Shown here: positions 17,273-26,470 of the stretch, one piece after another | How positions within the stretch are numbered: the stretch's first letter is position 1 | How the letters are laid out: every line of letters starts with the position of its first letter | NCBI RefSeq assembly: GCF_026191675.1 | Contig: NZ_JAKRRY010000020.1 | Location: 41,494 to 105,493, forward strand | Reading direction: 5' to 3' | From: Vibrio qingdaonensis | Lineage (GTDB): Bacteria > Pseudomonadota > Gammaproteobacteria > Enterobacterales > Vibrionaceae | DNA length: 64,000 bases | Position numbers and translations under genes: made by a program | The notes under the pieces: model-generated | Told to the model about the DNA's origin: nothing | The model's input: only the letters and a program-made list of their open reading frames with translations | The model's database searches: none

Positions 17273-17867
17273 ACGAATACTAGTGCCTATTGCGCCTGGC
17301 ACTGAAGAGATGGAAGCCATAACCATCATAGACACCATGATCAGAGCTGGCTTTCAAGTGACAACAGCAAGCGCCGCTTTTGATGGTAGTCTAACCATGA
17401 AAGGCTCACGAGGCATCACCTTAACCGCCGACTGTAAGTTAGTGGATGTGGCGGATGATGAATTTGATGTCATTGCTCTACCGGGCGGTATTGGCGGTGC
17501 TGAGGTCTTCAGGGACAGTGTGGTATTAGTTGAAATGGTGCGCCAGCATAAATACGAAGGCAAATTGCTCGGGGCGATCTGCGCCGCGCCGGCATTGGTG
17601 CTTATTCACCACGATCTATACCCGGATGCGCTCATGACATGCCACCCTAGCTTTCAATCACATATTGCAGATGCGTGCTGGCGACCTAAACGCGTCACGT
17701 TAGATGTCAATCACAACCTGATGACCAGTCAAGGACCCGGCACTGCACTTGAATTTTCTATCGAACTCATTATTGCGCTATGTGGCAAAGAAAAAGCCTG
17801 GCAAGTGGCAGAGCCTATGGTCACTAATCCAACCTTGCATTATCACGAAATGGGGAAAAGAACATGA
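17265..17867 (+). CDS. yajL: DJ-1/PfpI family protein deglycase/chaperone YajL
   Basis: DJ-1 superfamily protein of 200 residues involved in oxidative-stress and carbonyl protection. The reactive cysteine is Cys106 in LGAICAAPAL, with Glu15 (APGTEEMEAI) nearby as in DJ-1. LPGGIGGAE forms the oxyanion loop. The start at 17265 has GGAG upstream and lies inside the end of panE. The stop overlaps csdA by ATGA. Confidence 0.92.
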   Translation: MTKRILVPIAPGTEEMEAITIIDTMIRAGFQVTTASAAFDGSLTMKGSRGITLTADCKLVDVADDEFDVIALPGGIGGAEVFRDSVVLVEMVRQHKYEGKLLGAICAAPALVLIHHDLYPDALMTCHPSFQSHIADACWRPKRVTLDVNHNLMTSQGPGTALEFSIELIIALCGKEKAWQVAEPMVTNPTLHYHEMGKRT

Positions 17868-19063
17868 CCGTTCTCCAAACTGTCCGTGAGCAGTTCCCGG
17901 CATTAACGCAAGACATCGTCTACCTAGACAGTGCAGCGACTACTCAAAAACCACAAGTGGTCATCGATTGCTTAACAGACTACTACAAAAACCAGAATGC
18001 TAACGTGCATCGCGGCAGCCACTCACTCACCGCTCAAGCGACAAGCCGCTTTGAAAGCGCACGCGACACGGTCGCACGCTTTATCAATGCCTCTTCAAGC
18101 AAAGAAATCATATGGACGAGAGGCGCAACGGAAGCACTCAACCTCATCGCGCAGACCTATGCACGCAGCACTCTTCAACCTGGTGATGAGATCCTAATCT
18201 CTGAAATGGAACATCATGCCAACATCGTTCCTTGGCAAATTGTGGCTGAGCAAACGGGCGCATCGATCATTAAAATCCCGATGACACCGGACTGCCAAAT
18301 TGATGCTAAGCAAGTCGCAGAGTTAATTAACGAACGCACTAAAATTGTTGCCATCGCTCAAGTCACTAACGTCACCGGCAGTCGCCTACCTATTGAAGCG
18401 ATTATTGCCGCGACGCGTGAAAAAAGTCGTGCCATTGTTGTCGTGGATGGTGCGCAAGGCATTGTGCATGAACACACCGATGTCCAAGCACTTGATGCCG
18501 ATTTCTACGTCTTTTCGGGTCATAAACTGTATGCGCCAGCTGGGATTGGCGTGCTGTATGGCAAACAAGCGCTACTTGAATCTATGCCCCCTTGGCATGG
18601 CGGCGGAAAGATGGTCGAGCACGTCAGTTTCACACAAACCACCTTCTCGGCGCTACCGGGAAAGTTTGAAGCAGGAACGCCGAATGTCGCAGGCGCATTA
18701 GCCCTTGCCTGCGCTATTCAATGGCGAGAGCAGTATGACTTATCTGTGCTAGAGCAACATGTTGCAACTCTTCAACAAAGAGCCTTCGATGCGCTTAATA
18801 CTATGGATGATATTACGGTAATCGGCTATCAACCGGGTTCCAGCGTGATTACCTTCACCATGCAAGGCGTCCATCACCAAGACATTGCCACCTTGTTAGA
18901 TCAGCAACACATTGCCGTACGCTCTGGGCACCATTGCGCGCATCCTCTCATGGATGCACTCGGGGTCAAAGGGACGGTTAGAGCCTCTTTTGCAATTTAC
19001 AACACGCGACAAGAAGTCGATCGTTTCATCGAAGCACTGGAGAAAAGTGTCGATATCCTTTGA
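17864..19063 (+). CDS. csdA: Cysteine desulfurase CsdA
   Basis: PLP-dependent class V aminotransferase fold enzyme that takes sulfur from cysteine and hands it to CsdE. 399 residues. The PLP lysine is in FSGHKLYAPAGIGVLYG, the substrate-binding HHANIVPW is present, and the persulfide cysteine is Cys358 in SGHHCAHP, as in E. coli CsdA. It is the last gene of panE-yajL-csdA and converges with csdE, its partner, across a terminator. SufS is an alternative name for the family, but csdE/tcdA context favours CsdA. Confidence 0.94.
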   Translation: MTVLQTVREQFPALTQDIVYLDSAATTQKPQVVIDCLTDYYKNQNANVHRGSHSLTAQATSRFESARDTVARFINASSSKEIIWTRGATEALNLIAQTYARSTLQPGDEILISEMEHHANIVPWQIVAEQTGASIIKIPMTPDCQIDAKQVAELINERTKIVAIAQVTNVTGSRLPIEAIIAATREKSRAIVVVDGAQGIVHEHTDVQALDADFYVFSGHKLYAPAGIGVLYGKQALLESMPPWHGGGKMVEHVSFTQTTFSALPGKFEAGTPNVAGALALACAIQWREQYDLSVLEQHVATLQQRAFDALNTMDDITVIGYQPGSSVITFTMQGVHHQDIATLLDQQHIAVRSGHHCAHPLMDALGVKGTVRASFAIYNTRQEVDRFIEALEKSVDIL

Positions 19064-19091
19064 TCGTATTGCCTATTTAAATACGCCAAAC

Positions 19092-19131
19092 AAAAAACGC
19101 CATTCAACGGAAGTTGGAATGGCGTTTTTTT
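19092..19131 (+). terminator. Terminator after csdA
   Basis: AAAAAACGCCATTC (19092-19105) pairs with GAATGGCGTTTTTT (19117-19130); the loop can extend the stem (CAAC/GTTG). T runs occur on both strands. Confidence 0.88.
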
Positions 19132-19177
19132 AAATATGAGTTCTCATTTAAGCGAAACCAATATACCTCACTTGTAC

Positions 19178-19217
19178 GGTTTACTGGTTTACTGGTTTAC
19201 TGGTTTACTGGTTTACT
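19178..19217. repeat. Five exact copies of an 8-bp repeat at the csdE end
   Basis: GGTTTACT is repeated five times without change. It covers the last csdE codons and its stop. On the csdE strand the unit is AGTAAACC, and the first copy supplies the TAA, so changes in copy number would not alter the protein. It is a slippage-prone microsatellite. Confidence 0.9.
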
Positions 19218-19630
19218 GTCACTTTAATCGCCTCTACGATGGCTTTCAAACCATTACCTCGAGAAGGGCTGAGATGATTGACTAAATTCAACTGTTCGAA
19301 ATACGCATCAATATCAAACGCCAAAATTTGCTGAGAGGTTTTATTGTGATAAGCCGCTAAGACTATTGCGATTAATCCACGAACAATTCGCGCGTCAGAA
19401 TCAGCTTCAATATGCCAAATCCCCGCCTCTTCATTCATGAGTAACCAAACCGAGCTTTCACAGCCGGACACCAGCATCGGATCCTTCTTAGCTTCTGTAT
19501 CCAGTGTAGGCAACAATTTGCCCCACTTTACTACCTGACGATAGCGCGCCTCCCACCCGTGAAGTTCAGTCATCGTAGTAGCAATATCGTGTGCGGTGAT
19601 TTCAATACCAAAAGGTTGCTTGTCCGTCAT
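19205..19630 (-). CDS. csdE: Sulfur acceptor protein CsdE
   Basis: SufE-like sulfur acceptor of 141 residues that receives persulfide sulfur from CsdA. The acceptor is Cys57 in VSGCESSVWL. Other family marks are GWEARYRQVVKWGKLLP and NHLSPSRGNGL near the C-terminus. It lies 13 bases after tcdA on the same strand, as in E. coli, where CsdE also works with TcdA (CsdL). Its 3' end lies in an 8-bp tandem repeat. Confidence 0.94.
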   Translation of the reverse strand: MTDKQPFGIEITAHDIATTMTELHGWEARYRQVVKWGKLLPTLDTEAKKDPMLVSGCESSVWLLMNEEAGIWHIEADSDARIVRGLIAIVLAAYHNKTSQQILAFDIDAYFEQLNLVNHLSPSRGNGLKAIVEAIKVTVNQ

Positions 19631-19643
19631 GCTCTCTCTCCCT

Positions 19644-20453
19644 CTACGCTCGATACTTCTGAATTAATCGGTCAACAATTCTAGATACTGCGACAAAACC
19701 AAAGCTTGCAGTCACAACCGTTGCTGCGCCAAATCCACTTGCGCAATCCATTCGTTTTGGACCTTCCGCTGTTGATTTAACGCCACAAACCGAACCATCT
19801 GCTTGAGGGTATTTCAATTGTTCAGTAGAGAACACGCAATCAATACCAAACTTCCTAGCTGGGTTTTTAGGAAAATTATGATGACGGCGCAATGTGTCTT
19901 TGAGCTTCTTCGCCAAGGGATCTTGAATCGTTTTGGTTAAATCAGCGATCTGAATTTGGGTCGGATCGATCTGACCGCCCGCTCCACCCGTCGTAATGAC
20001 CTTAATCTTATTACTTCGACAATACGCCAATAATGCCGCTTTAGGTTTCATGCTATCAATCGCATCGAGAACGTAATCAAAATCTTTGTTGATGTATTCC
20101 GCAACATTTTCCGGTTCAATGAAATCATCGATAAGGTTGATCTTACACTCAGGATTAATCAGCTTTACACGCTCAGCCATTACTTCAATTTTACTCTGAC
20201 CCACTGTCCCCGTCATGGCATGAATTTGACGGTTGATGTTCGTCACACAGACGTCATCCATATCGATAAGCGTTAATTCACCCACACCTGTGCGCGCCAG
20301 CGCTTCTACTGCCCACGAGCCAACGCCACCAATACCCACCACGCACACATGTGCAGCGCGAAGTATTTCGACCTCACTTTGCCCATAAAGACGTCGTGTG
20401 CCACCAAATCGTTGATTATAATTGTCGGAGGCTGGTTGGTTTAGTTCTCGCAT
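19644..20453 (-). CDS. tcdA: tRNA threonylcarbamoyladenosine dehydratase TcdA (CsdL)
   Basis: E1-like ATP-dependent enzyme (269 residues) that cyclises t6A37 of tRNA to ct6A. The nucleotide-binding motif GIGGVGSWAVEALARTGVG is at residues about 40-58, followed by LIDMDDVCVTNINRQIHA. It sits upstream of csdE in one operon. A C-terminal hydrophobic stretch (GAATVVTASFGFVAVS) probably associates with the membrane. Confidence 0.95.
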   Translation of the reverse strand: MRELNQPASDNYNQRFGGTRRLYGQSEVEILRAAHVCVVGIGGVGSWAVEALARTGVGELTLIDMDDVCVTNINRQIHAMTGTVGQSKIEVMAERVKLINPECKINLIDDFIEPENVAEYINKDFDYVLDAIDSMKPKAALLAYCRSNKIKVITTGGAGGQIDPTQIQIADLTKTIQDPLAKKLKDTLRRHHNFPKNPARKFGIDCVFSTEQLKYPQADGSVCGVKSTAEGPKRMDCASGFGAATVVTASFGFVAVSRIVDRLIQKYRA

Positions 20454-20477
20454 AACACTACCTAGCTAATGATGAGT

Positions 20478-20513
20478 AAAAAAGAAAGAGTGCGATTTAT
20501 ACGCACTCTTTCT
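20478..20513 (-). terminator. Terminator after mltA
   Basis: The stem AGAAAGAGTGCG (20483-20494) pairs with CGCACTCTTTCT (20502-20513). On the minus strand it ends in TTTTTT, between the mltA stop and the tcdA start. Confidence 0.85.
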
Positions 20514-20545
20514 ATAAAGGTCAACTGCTGCCCTTTTTCAAACAA

Positions 20546-21661
20546 TTATTTCTTTTTTTCGACTCTTTTTTCTGGGGAGAGCGCCCAAGGGTCTTGCGAA
20601 GGTGAGTTCTCTAACCCCAGCTTCCAAACTCGACCGAAGTGCTTATAGTGCCCCGCTTGAGTACCCGCGAAGTCCCCTAGCCCATGATACAAATCAAAGT
20701 GATTCCCTTTTACCGCGCCACCGGTATCTAATACGATGAGCAGTCGCAGTTCATGTGCACCGCTCCACGTACCATCAGCGTTAAGCAGTGGCACTTCCGC
20801 TAGAATTGGTGTCCCCATAGGGAAGGTACTTCGATCACCAGCCACTGCAGCCATCGCCTGAAGTGGGATGCCGGCGGTACCCGTCACTGGCGCCGCCTTT
20901 TGTGGGGCAAAAAAGACATAAGAGGTATTTTCTTCTAGCAAGGCTTGAACGGTTTTTTCGTCCTGCTTCATTACCCAGTCTTTAATCGCTTTGAGTGACA
21001 TTTTTTCTTTTGGCACTTCGTCACGCTCTATCAGAACGCGACCAATACTGACATAAGCACGGTTGTTTTTCCCAGCATAGGCGAAGTACTCTAAGGTGTC
21101 GTCATCACCAAAATGGACAAAGCCACTGCCTTGTACTTCCATAATAAAGGGGTCAATCAGATTATCCGCATAACCAAGCTCTAGACCCTGACCATTCAAA
21201 GCGCCCCCATAGATTTCCGCTCGCGTTGGACAATCTTGTTGGCAATCAGGAAGACCATAGACAGGATATTTAAACTTCTCATCCGGGCGATGGCGAAGCT
21301 CCATCACCGGCGAGAAATAACCGGTAAATAAAACGTTGCCCTTTTTATCACCACCACCTAGTTGAGCAGCCTGAACGCCATATTCACTTAGCTGTTTAGG
21401 GTCACCGCTCTTGATCGCCCACTCTTGCAGCTGTTCATACAGCGGTTGATAGGTTTTCGCCATTGACGGCGAGTTTTTGGTGACCTCAGCCGCCTGCTTT
21501 TCAAAACTATTGAAATTTCTTGGTTGATTGGACTCAATCACTTCTGTCTTGTTTAAAAATGATGGGAACTCTTGGTCATGATACTGCTGTGCGCGATCCG
21601 TTTGTTGAGCACAACCAAAAACCAGTAAAACTGAAGCCAATGGTAAAATACGTTTTATCAA
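20546..21661 (-). CDS. mltA: Membrane-bound lytic murein transglycosylase A
   Basis: Outer-membrane lipoprotein that cleaves peptidoglycan with formation of 1,6-anhydro ends. 371 residues. The lipobox is VFGC (Cys17). The MltA domain includes VLFTGYFSPVMELRHRP and the 3D domain has LLIVLDTGGAVKGNHFDLYHG with its catalytic Asp. The start is TTG, with AGGGA 9 bases upstream; no ATG gives a complete signal peptide. Its anhydro-muropeptide products are the substrates AmpG imports, though the genes are unlinked. Confidence 0.95.
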   Translation of the reverse strand: MIKRILPLASVLLVFGCAQQTDRAQQYHDQEFPSFLNKTEVIESNQPRNFNSFEKQAAEVTKNSPSMAKTYQPLYEQLQEWAIKSGDPKQLSEYGVQAAQLGGGDKKGNVLFTGYFSPVMELRHRPDEKFKYPVYGLPDCQQDCPTRAEIYGGALNGQGLELGYADNLIDPFIMEVQGSGFVHFGDDDTLEYFAYAGKNNRAYVSIGRVLIERDEVPKEKMSLKAIKDWVMKQDEKTVQALLEENTSYVFFAPQKAAPVTGTAGIPLQAMAAVAGDRSTFPMGTPILAEVPLLNADGTWSGAHELRLLIVLDTGGAVKGNHFDLYHGLGDFAGTQAGHYKHFGRVWKLGLENSPSQDPWALSPEKRVEKKK

Positions 21662-21731
21662 GATTGTTATCCCTTATTGATGTTGCATTCAGGATGGCAA
21701 ACTCTTTAAAAAATCGCAATAAAACGTAGGG

Positions 21732-22157
21732 TCATCGAAGGCTTTTTTTGTGTTTTCCTGACAATTCAAACACGGGATGGTAATGCGCTGGTGATAATTG
21801 CTGCAACTGGGTTTTATTTTCATTGAGGACTTGGTACTGATAACGAACGTCACCTGAATAAAAGGTTATCAAATCCCCTTTTAAATCAAAACTTGTCGCC
21901 ACGACTCTATGGTTGATCGTCACGCCATTTTGGCTAAGTTCAAACCAATCTTTCACGTAAGATGCCGCTTCTTTCTCTACCCACATCCCATAAACCGACG
22001 ATTTAGGGTTACTATGGCTCTGATAGCGCTGCGCCAAATCCTGATAGAGACTCATCACCGCAACCGTGCCAATGATCGCTAAAAGAATCAGAACTCGTTC
22101 AAACCACTTACTGCTTTTTTTAGGTGACGCTGCGCTCACCGCTTGAGACGTTTTCAT
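21732..22157 (-). CDS. DUF2850 family membrane-anchored protein
   Basis: 141 residues. A single hydrophobic helix (residues about 20-40, RVLILLAIIGTVAVMSLY) follows a basic N-terminus, so the rest is probably periplasmic. The segment VYGMWVEKEAASYVKDWFELSQNGV resembles the DUF2850 family found mainly in vibrios. No function is known. It lies upstream of mltA on the same strand, with 70 bases between and no clear terminator. Confidence 0.75.
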   Translation of the reverse strand: MKTSQAVSAASPKKSSKWFERVLILLAIIGTVAVMSLYQDLAQRYQSHSNPKSSVYGMWVEKEAASYVKDWFELSQNGVTINHRVVATSFDLKGDLITFYSGDVRYQYQVLNENKTQLQQLSPAHYHPVFELSGKHKKSLR

Positions 22158-22299
22158 TGAAATAAATCTAAACCTCTATGATCAATCCAACTGCCTTGCA
22201 TTATCTACCTCTGTTCCAATCACTGCTACGACAACTCAATACAAACGAGCATTTCACTTAACTGATTTCGCTACCGTTAAAATTCCCCTTGCACAACGA

Positions 22300-22313
22300 T
22301 GAATAAAAAGTCA
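22300..22313 (+). promoter_or_regulatory. ARG box (ArgR site) upstream of argA
   Basis: TGAATAAAAAGTCA matches the ArgR half-operator TGNATWWWWATNCA with one mismatch. A weaker second copy (ACATAAATAACA, about 22324-22335) lies a few bases downstream, as expected for paired boxes. It is 55 bases before the argA start. Confidence 0.6.
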
Positions 22314-22367
22314 TTATTTCCACATAAATAACAGTTAATTTTAAACTGTCAGCAGAAGGTTATCATC

Positions 22368-23705
22368 GTGAAAATCCGTAGCACCGCCTTAGTAAAAGGA
22401 TTTAGGCAGTCCACTCCATACGTTAACGCGCACCGCAATAAAACCATGGTGATTACGCTCGGTGGTGAGGCTTTTTCCGACAAAAACTTCAACAATATTA
22501 TTAGTGACATCGCTTTGCTTCATAGCTTGGGCGTCAAACTCATCCTCGTGCACGGCGCTCGCCCACAAATCAATGAGCTACTTGAACGAAACGACTGTCA
22601 TTCCCCCTATCACAAAGGTACACGCGTTACCGATGAACGCGGTTTGGGCTACGTCATGCAAGCAACAGGCCGCCTGCAGCTTGATATTACAGCACGCCTT
22701 TCCATGAGCCTAAACAATACGCCCATGGCTGGAACGCAGCTCAATGTTGTCAGTGGTAATTTTGTGATCGCTCAACCGCTAGGTGTCGATGACGGCATCG
22801 ATTTTTGTCACAGTGGTAAAGTTCGCCGTATTGATGTCGATGGTATTAATCGCGTCCTCAATCAAGGTTCTATTGTGTTACTCGGCCCTGTCGCGGGTTC
22901 GGTAACTGGTGAAACATTCAACTTACTCTCAGAAGAAGTGGCGACCAAAGTCGCGATAAAATTAAATGCCGATAAATTAATCGGCTTTTGCTCTGAGCAA
23001 GGGGTGCTAGATAGTAATGGTAATGCATTGGCGGAATTATTCCCGTCTGAAGTTAACCGCATTATTACCGAACTCGAGGTAAACGAAGCTCGCAACCCGG
23101 AAAGTAGCAGTGGCACCCTACGCTTTTTACGCGCATCGAAAGCCGCATGTCACGCAGGCGTTCCGCGTTGCCACCTCATCAGTTATAAGATCGACGGTGC
23201 ACTGATTCAGGAATTGTTTTCGCTCGATGGTATTGGTACCCAAATCGTTAAAGCCAGCGCAGAACAAGTTCGACAAGCAGAAATTGATGATATCGGCGGC
23301 ATCTTTGACCTTATTCGACCGTTAGAAGAAGAAGGGGTGCTGGTTCGACGTTCGAGAGAGCAACTTGAGCAAGAAATCCATCAATTTACCATTATTGAAA
23401 AGGATGGACTCATTATCGGCTGCGCCGCTCTCTATCCCTATAGTGAAGATAAAATGGCGGAAATGGCGTGCGTCGCCATTCACCCTGATTACCGTGACGG
23501 CAATCGTGGGTTGTTATTATTGAACCATATGCGGCAACAATCTAAGTCAAAAGGCATTGAGCAGATTTTTGTCCTCACCACACACAGTTTGCATTGGTTT
23601 CGTGAACAAGGTTTCCATGAAATTGGCGTGGAGTCACTGCCTATGTCCAAACAAGATTTTTATAATTTCCAACGTAAATCAAAGATTTTGTCTATGCCAA
23701 TCTAA
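22368..23705 (+). CDS. argA: N-acetylglutamate synthase
   Basis: First enzyme of arginine synthesis: acetyl-CoA + glutamate to N-acetylglutamate. 445 residues: an amino-acid-kinase domain ([33 protein letters not shown]) carrying arginine feedback control, then a C-terminal GNAT acetyltransferase domain ([19 protein letters not shown]). The start is GTG with AGAAGG upstream. It is single-gene, with an ARG box in front. E. coli has amiC between argA and mltA; that gene is missing here. Confidence 0.97.
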   Translation: MKIRSTALVKGFRQSTPYVNAHRNKTMVITLGGEAFSDKNFNNIISDIALLHSLGVKLILVHGARPQINELLERNDCHSPYHKGTRVTDERGLGYVMQATGRLQLDITARLSMSLNNTPMAGTQLNVVSGNFVIAQPLGVDDGIDFCHSGKVRRIDVDGINRVLNQGSIVLLGPVAGSVTGETFNLLSEEVATKVAIKLNADKLIGFCSEQGVLDSNGNALAELFPSEVNRIITELEVNEARNPESSSGTLRFLRASKAACHAGVPRCHLISYKIDGALIQELFSLDGIGTQIVKASAEQVRQAEIDDIGGIFDLIRPLEEEGVLVRRSREQLEQEIHQFTIIEKDGLIIGCAALYPYSEDKMAEMACVAIHPDYRDGNRGLLLLNHMRQQSKSKGIEQIFVLTTHSLHWFREQGFHEIGVESLPMSKQDFYNFQRKSKILSMPI

Positions 23706-23865
23706 ATAGTAGCGCTATTAAAACGCCAATAGCGATATGAGTAATATCTGATATAAAACAACAAATGATATATAAAATCGATTGCCATTAATTAATTGCA
23801 TAAAATATTTTACATCGCTCTCGTTAGTGGCTAAAATTCGATCAAATTACAGGATTTATCGTGAT

Positions 23866-23901
23866 GTAGATCCCATTTATTGGGAGTGCAGGGATAGCTA
23901 C
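23866..23901 (+). other. Folded leader upstream of a 59-residue ORF
   Basis: GTAG-ATCCC (23866-23874) pairs with GGGAT-AG-CTAC (23891-23901). Inside it TCCCA...TGGGA (23871-23885) gives an alternative, mutually exclusive hairpin. The structure ends about 30 bases before the ATG at 23934. No T run follows, so it is not a terminator. It could be a leader that controls translation. Confidence 0.4.
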
Positions 23902-23933
23902 GTGTGCCACTACTGCCATTGAGAGCAATATCT

Positions 23934-24113
23934 ATGCGTACTGTTATTTGTAATTCTATTCAAAGCTTCTGGGATATGGCTGAAAACCATTTACTTGAAG
24001 GTCTAAGCGTTCACTGTGTATTCCCAGCGACTGATAAGATTCAATCGCTTATCGGGCTTTATCAGGAGCAATATAAGATCAATAAAATTACCTTTTCGGA
24101 AGTGTTTAATTGA
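23934..24113 (+). CDS. Small protein of unknown function (59 residues)
   Basis: Open frame MRTVICNSIQSFWDMAENHL and onward to KITFSEVFN, with a plausible soluble composition: several Ile, Glu and aromatic residues, one Cys near the N-terminus, and no signal or membrane segment. It fills the gap between argA and recD. The Shine-Dalgarno (GAGAG) is weak and 9 bases away. I do not recognise a domain. The reading frame is longer than expected by chance for the spot, and a folded leader precedes it, so it may be a real conserved small gene. Confidence 0.5.
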   Translation: MRTVICNSIQSFWDMAENHLLEGLSVHCVFPATDKIQSLIGLYQEQYKINKITFSEVFN

Positions 24114-24229
24114 CCTTAGTTGCTTTATTTAGAACGCACTACCATGGATGGTAGTTCAGCTTATTCATTATGACTCTTTCCCACTCATGATTACTGCTAT
24201 CCACGATCACTTTGCTCGCGACTGATCTT

Positions 24230-26470
24230 TTACACGACCATTATTGGCCGTTCCGATTGTAATCGACTCGCCAGCCCGCTATGCCTGATTGTTTGGCAAC
24301 GAATGGCTTTCAATATCACTTTCGGCTCCGCTATCAGAGTCAACGTTTTCTTTGCTCGCGTAATACCTGTGTAAATCAACTCTTTAGTTAGTAGAGGCGA
24401 AAAGTCGGCTGGCAGAATCATAAAGGTATGCGTAAACTCACTGCCTTGTGACTTATGAATCGTCATGGCATAAGCCGTCTCATGTTCGGGAACACGGCTC
24501 GGCAATACCGACTTGATCGAGCCATCAGGAAGCTCAAAAAACACCTTGAGTTTGGCAACCTCTCCGGTGTAATCCATCATACACAAACCAATGTCGCCAT
24601 TATAAAGCCCTAGGTTATGGTCGTTTCTCGTCACCATAACAGGACGCCCCGCATACCATTGAGCTTCGCCATTGTTGATAATAGCGCGCTGCTTTAGTCG
24701 TTGCTCAATTCGCTGATTAAGCCCCACAACACCAAAGTCTCCTTCACGAACAGCACACAGCAATCTATGATTAGAAAAGCTCGCCAGTGCTGATTTTGCC
24801 GTCATTCGTTGCCAAATGGCTAACGTCTCTGCGCTCCGGCGCTCCTCTCCATCGGGTTGCGCGGTAATAACCTTTAAATAGGGCTGGTAAGCTTTCACCA
24901 TACTTTGTAGCAGGTTCTGATAAGCATCGGCGGTTAAATGATGCCATTCGATATCAGCAAACCCTTTATCCCACACTTGCCCAAAGCCACGCGTGTCACT
25001 GGCATTGATCGTTTTAGCCAGTTGCCCTATTCCTGATCTCGCATCAAAACGATAGCTTTTTTGCAGCACGCACAAGCCATCCGCTACAATGCTTCTTTGT
25101 AGATTTTCTTTGCCTGGAGAATGGCGAATCGCACTACGATGACGGCAATCAAATTGCGTTAACTGCTTGATGGTGTCATTTTGCCCTTGGCTATAACCCT
25201 GACTGGCAAACTCACAAATATCCGACAACACTGCCCCCGCCTCAACCGATGCCAATTGGTCTTTATCACCGAGTAGAATAAGCCGAGCGTGCGCAGGTAA
25301 CGCATCAAGCAAACGGTGCATCATAGGCAAATCCACCATAGAAGCTTCATCCAGCACCAGTACGTCTAAGTGAAGTGGATTTTCACGATGGTGGCGGAAC
25401 TCAACGCGATTAGGGATTGCCCCCAACAAACGGTGAATCGTACTCGACTCCGTTGGAATTTTAGCGAGTATTTCTGGCTCTATCGCCAAACTATCTAAGG
25501 CTTTACCTATCGATTCCGTTAACCTTGCCGCTGCTTTTCCTGTCGGCGCCACCAGCTTAATGATGGGGCTTTGTTGGGAGAGCCCAGCCTGATGAACAAG
25601 CGCCGCGAGTAATTTTGTTACCGTGGTCGTTTTACCAGTACCCGGACCACCTGAGATGACGGAAAATCGGCGAGTCAACGCGACTGCTGCGGCCACCTTT
25701 TGCCAATTAAGGCAATAAGATAACGGGATTAAGTTATCCAATGCATTAAGATCCGTCGATTGCTTTGCCTGCATTAATTGCTGGTCAACATCCCCCCAGT
25801 TGATAAGCTCAGGGGTCACGACATCTAGAAAGTCACACACCAACTGCTGCCGAAGCACTTGGGTATTTTTTTCACTCGGCAATTGCTGTAACGAAGAAAA
25901 TAAGTAGTGATATTCACGAGCAAACAGCTGGTCAAGCAAATTGGCTAGGCGCGTTGGACTTTCGATAGTAATGGCACTTGCCATCGCATTCATCCGATCG
26001 GCGATGGTTTGTTCATATCGATAGTAGCGATGCAAATACAAGCGACCATGTTGCCAAACAAGAGGGGTGGGTGGCATGTCGCTTTGAAGCGTATCGAGCG
26101 ACGTCGTAATACTCTTTGCATCCCTCACGACTCGTCGCCAATCAACTTGATTTATTAAGCCATCAATTTGCTGTGCGACCTCGCCATAGATGCCAAGTAA
26201 ACTGGCACTTGGCAATGACTCTGATACCAAAGAGAGCGTTGAACTTTCTGGTGGCATATTCATATCGGATGCGATAGGGGAAAAATTCACGCAAATATGC
26301 CCTTGCCCTAAGTTTGCACTTGTCAAAGCAGCAAGCCACATCACTTCTGCTCGATATTCTGATTCTAAAGACGAAACAAACTTAGCAAACTGCAAGTCCA
26401 GTGGTCGTAATACCTTTTTCTCTGCGAGAAATGCCACGACTTCAGGTAAGGATTGAAACAGCTGTGACAT
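24230..26470 (-). CDS. recD: Exodeoxyribonuclease V alpha subunit RecD
   Basis: 5'-3' helicase motor of the RecBCD nuclease/helicase. 746 residues, longer than the 608 of E. coli. Walker A is in VISGGPGTGKTTTVTKLLAAL (residues about 270-290), Walker B in VLVLDEASMVDLPMM, and the C-terminal helicase motif in YAMTIHKSQGSEF. A low-similarity stretch after DICEFASQGYSQG (about residues 410-460) accounts for part of the extra length. Its ATG overlaps the recB stop by one base (TAATG), showing coupled translation. Confidence 0.96.
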   Translation of the reverse strand: MSQLFQSLPEVVAFLAEKKVLRPLDLQFAKFVSSLESEYRAEVMWLAALTSANLGQGHICVNFSPIASDMNMPPESSTLSLVSESLPSASLLGIYGEVAQQIDGLINQVDWRRVVRDAKSITTSLDTLQSDMPPTPLVWQHGRLYLHRYYRYEQTIADRMNAMASAITIESPTRLANLLDQLFAREYHYLFSSLQQLPSEKNTQVLRQQLVCDFLDVVTPELINWGDVDQQLMQAKQSTDLNALDNLIPLSYCLNWQKVAAAVALTRRFSVISGGPGTGKTTTVTKLLAALVHQAGLSQQSPIIKLVAPTGKAAARLTESIGKALDSLAIEPEILAKIPTESSTIHRLLGAIPNRVEFRHHRENPLHLDVLVLDEASMVDLPMMHRLLDALPAHARLILLGDKDQLASVEAGAVLSDICEFASQGYSQGQNDTIKQLTQFDCRHRSAIRHSPGKENLQRSIVADGLCVLQKSYRFDARSGIGQLAKTINASDTRGFGQVWDKGFADIEWHHLTADAYQNLLQSMVKAYQPYLKVITAQPDGEERRSAETLAIWQRMTAKSALASFSNHRLLCAVREGDFGVVGLNQRIEQRLKQRAIINNGEAQWYAGRPVMVTRNDHNLGLYNGDIGLCMMDYTGEVAKLKVFFELPDGSIKSVLPSRVPEHETAYAMTIHKSQGSEFTHTFMILPADFSPLLTKELIYTGITRAKKTLTLIAEPKVILKAIRCQTIRHSGLASRLQSERPIMVV

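Noticed and set aside
19178..19217. CRISPR-like array
   Set aside because: Eight-base units are directly adjacent, without spacers.
24138..24155. ACTACCAT/ATGGTAGT palindrome as recD terminator
   Set aside because: No T run on either strand.
24230..26470. recD frameshift or fusion, given its length
   Set aside because: The frame is continuous with all helicase motifs in order; the extra length is dispersed and common in vibrio RecD.
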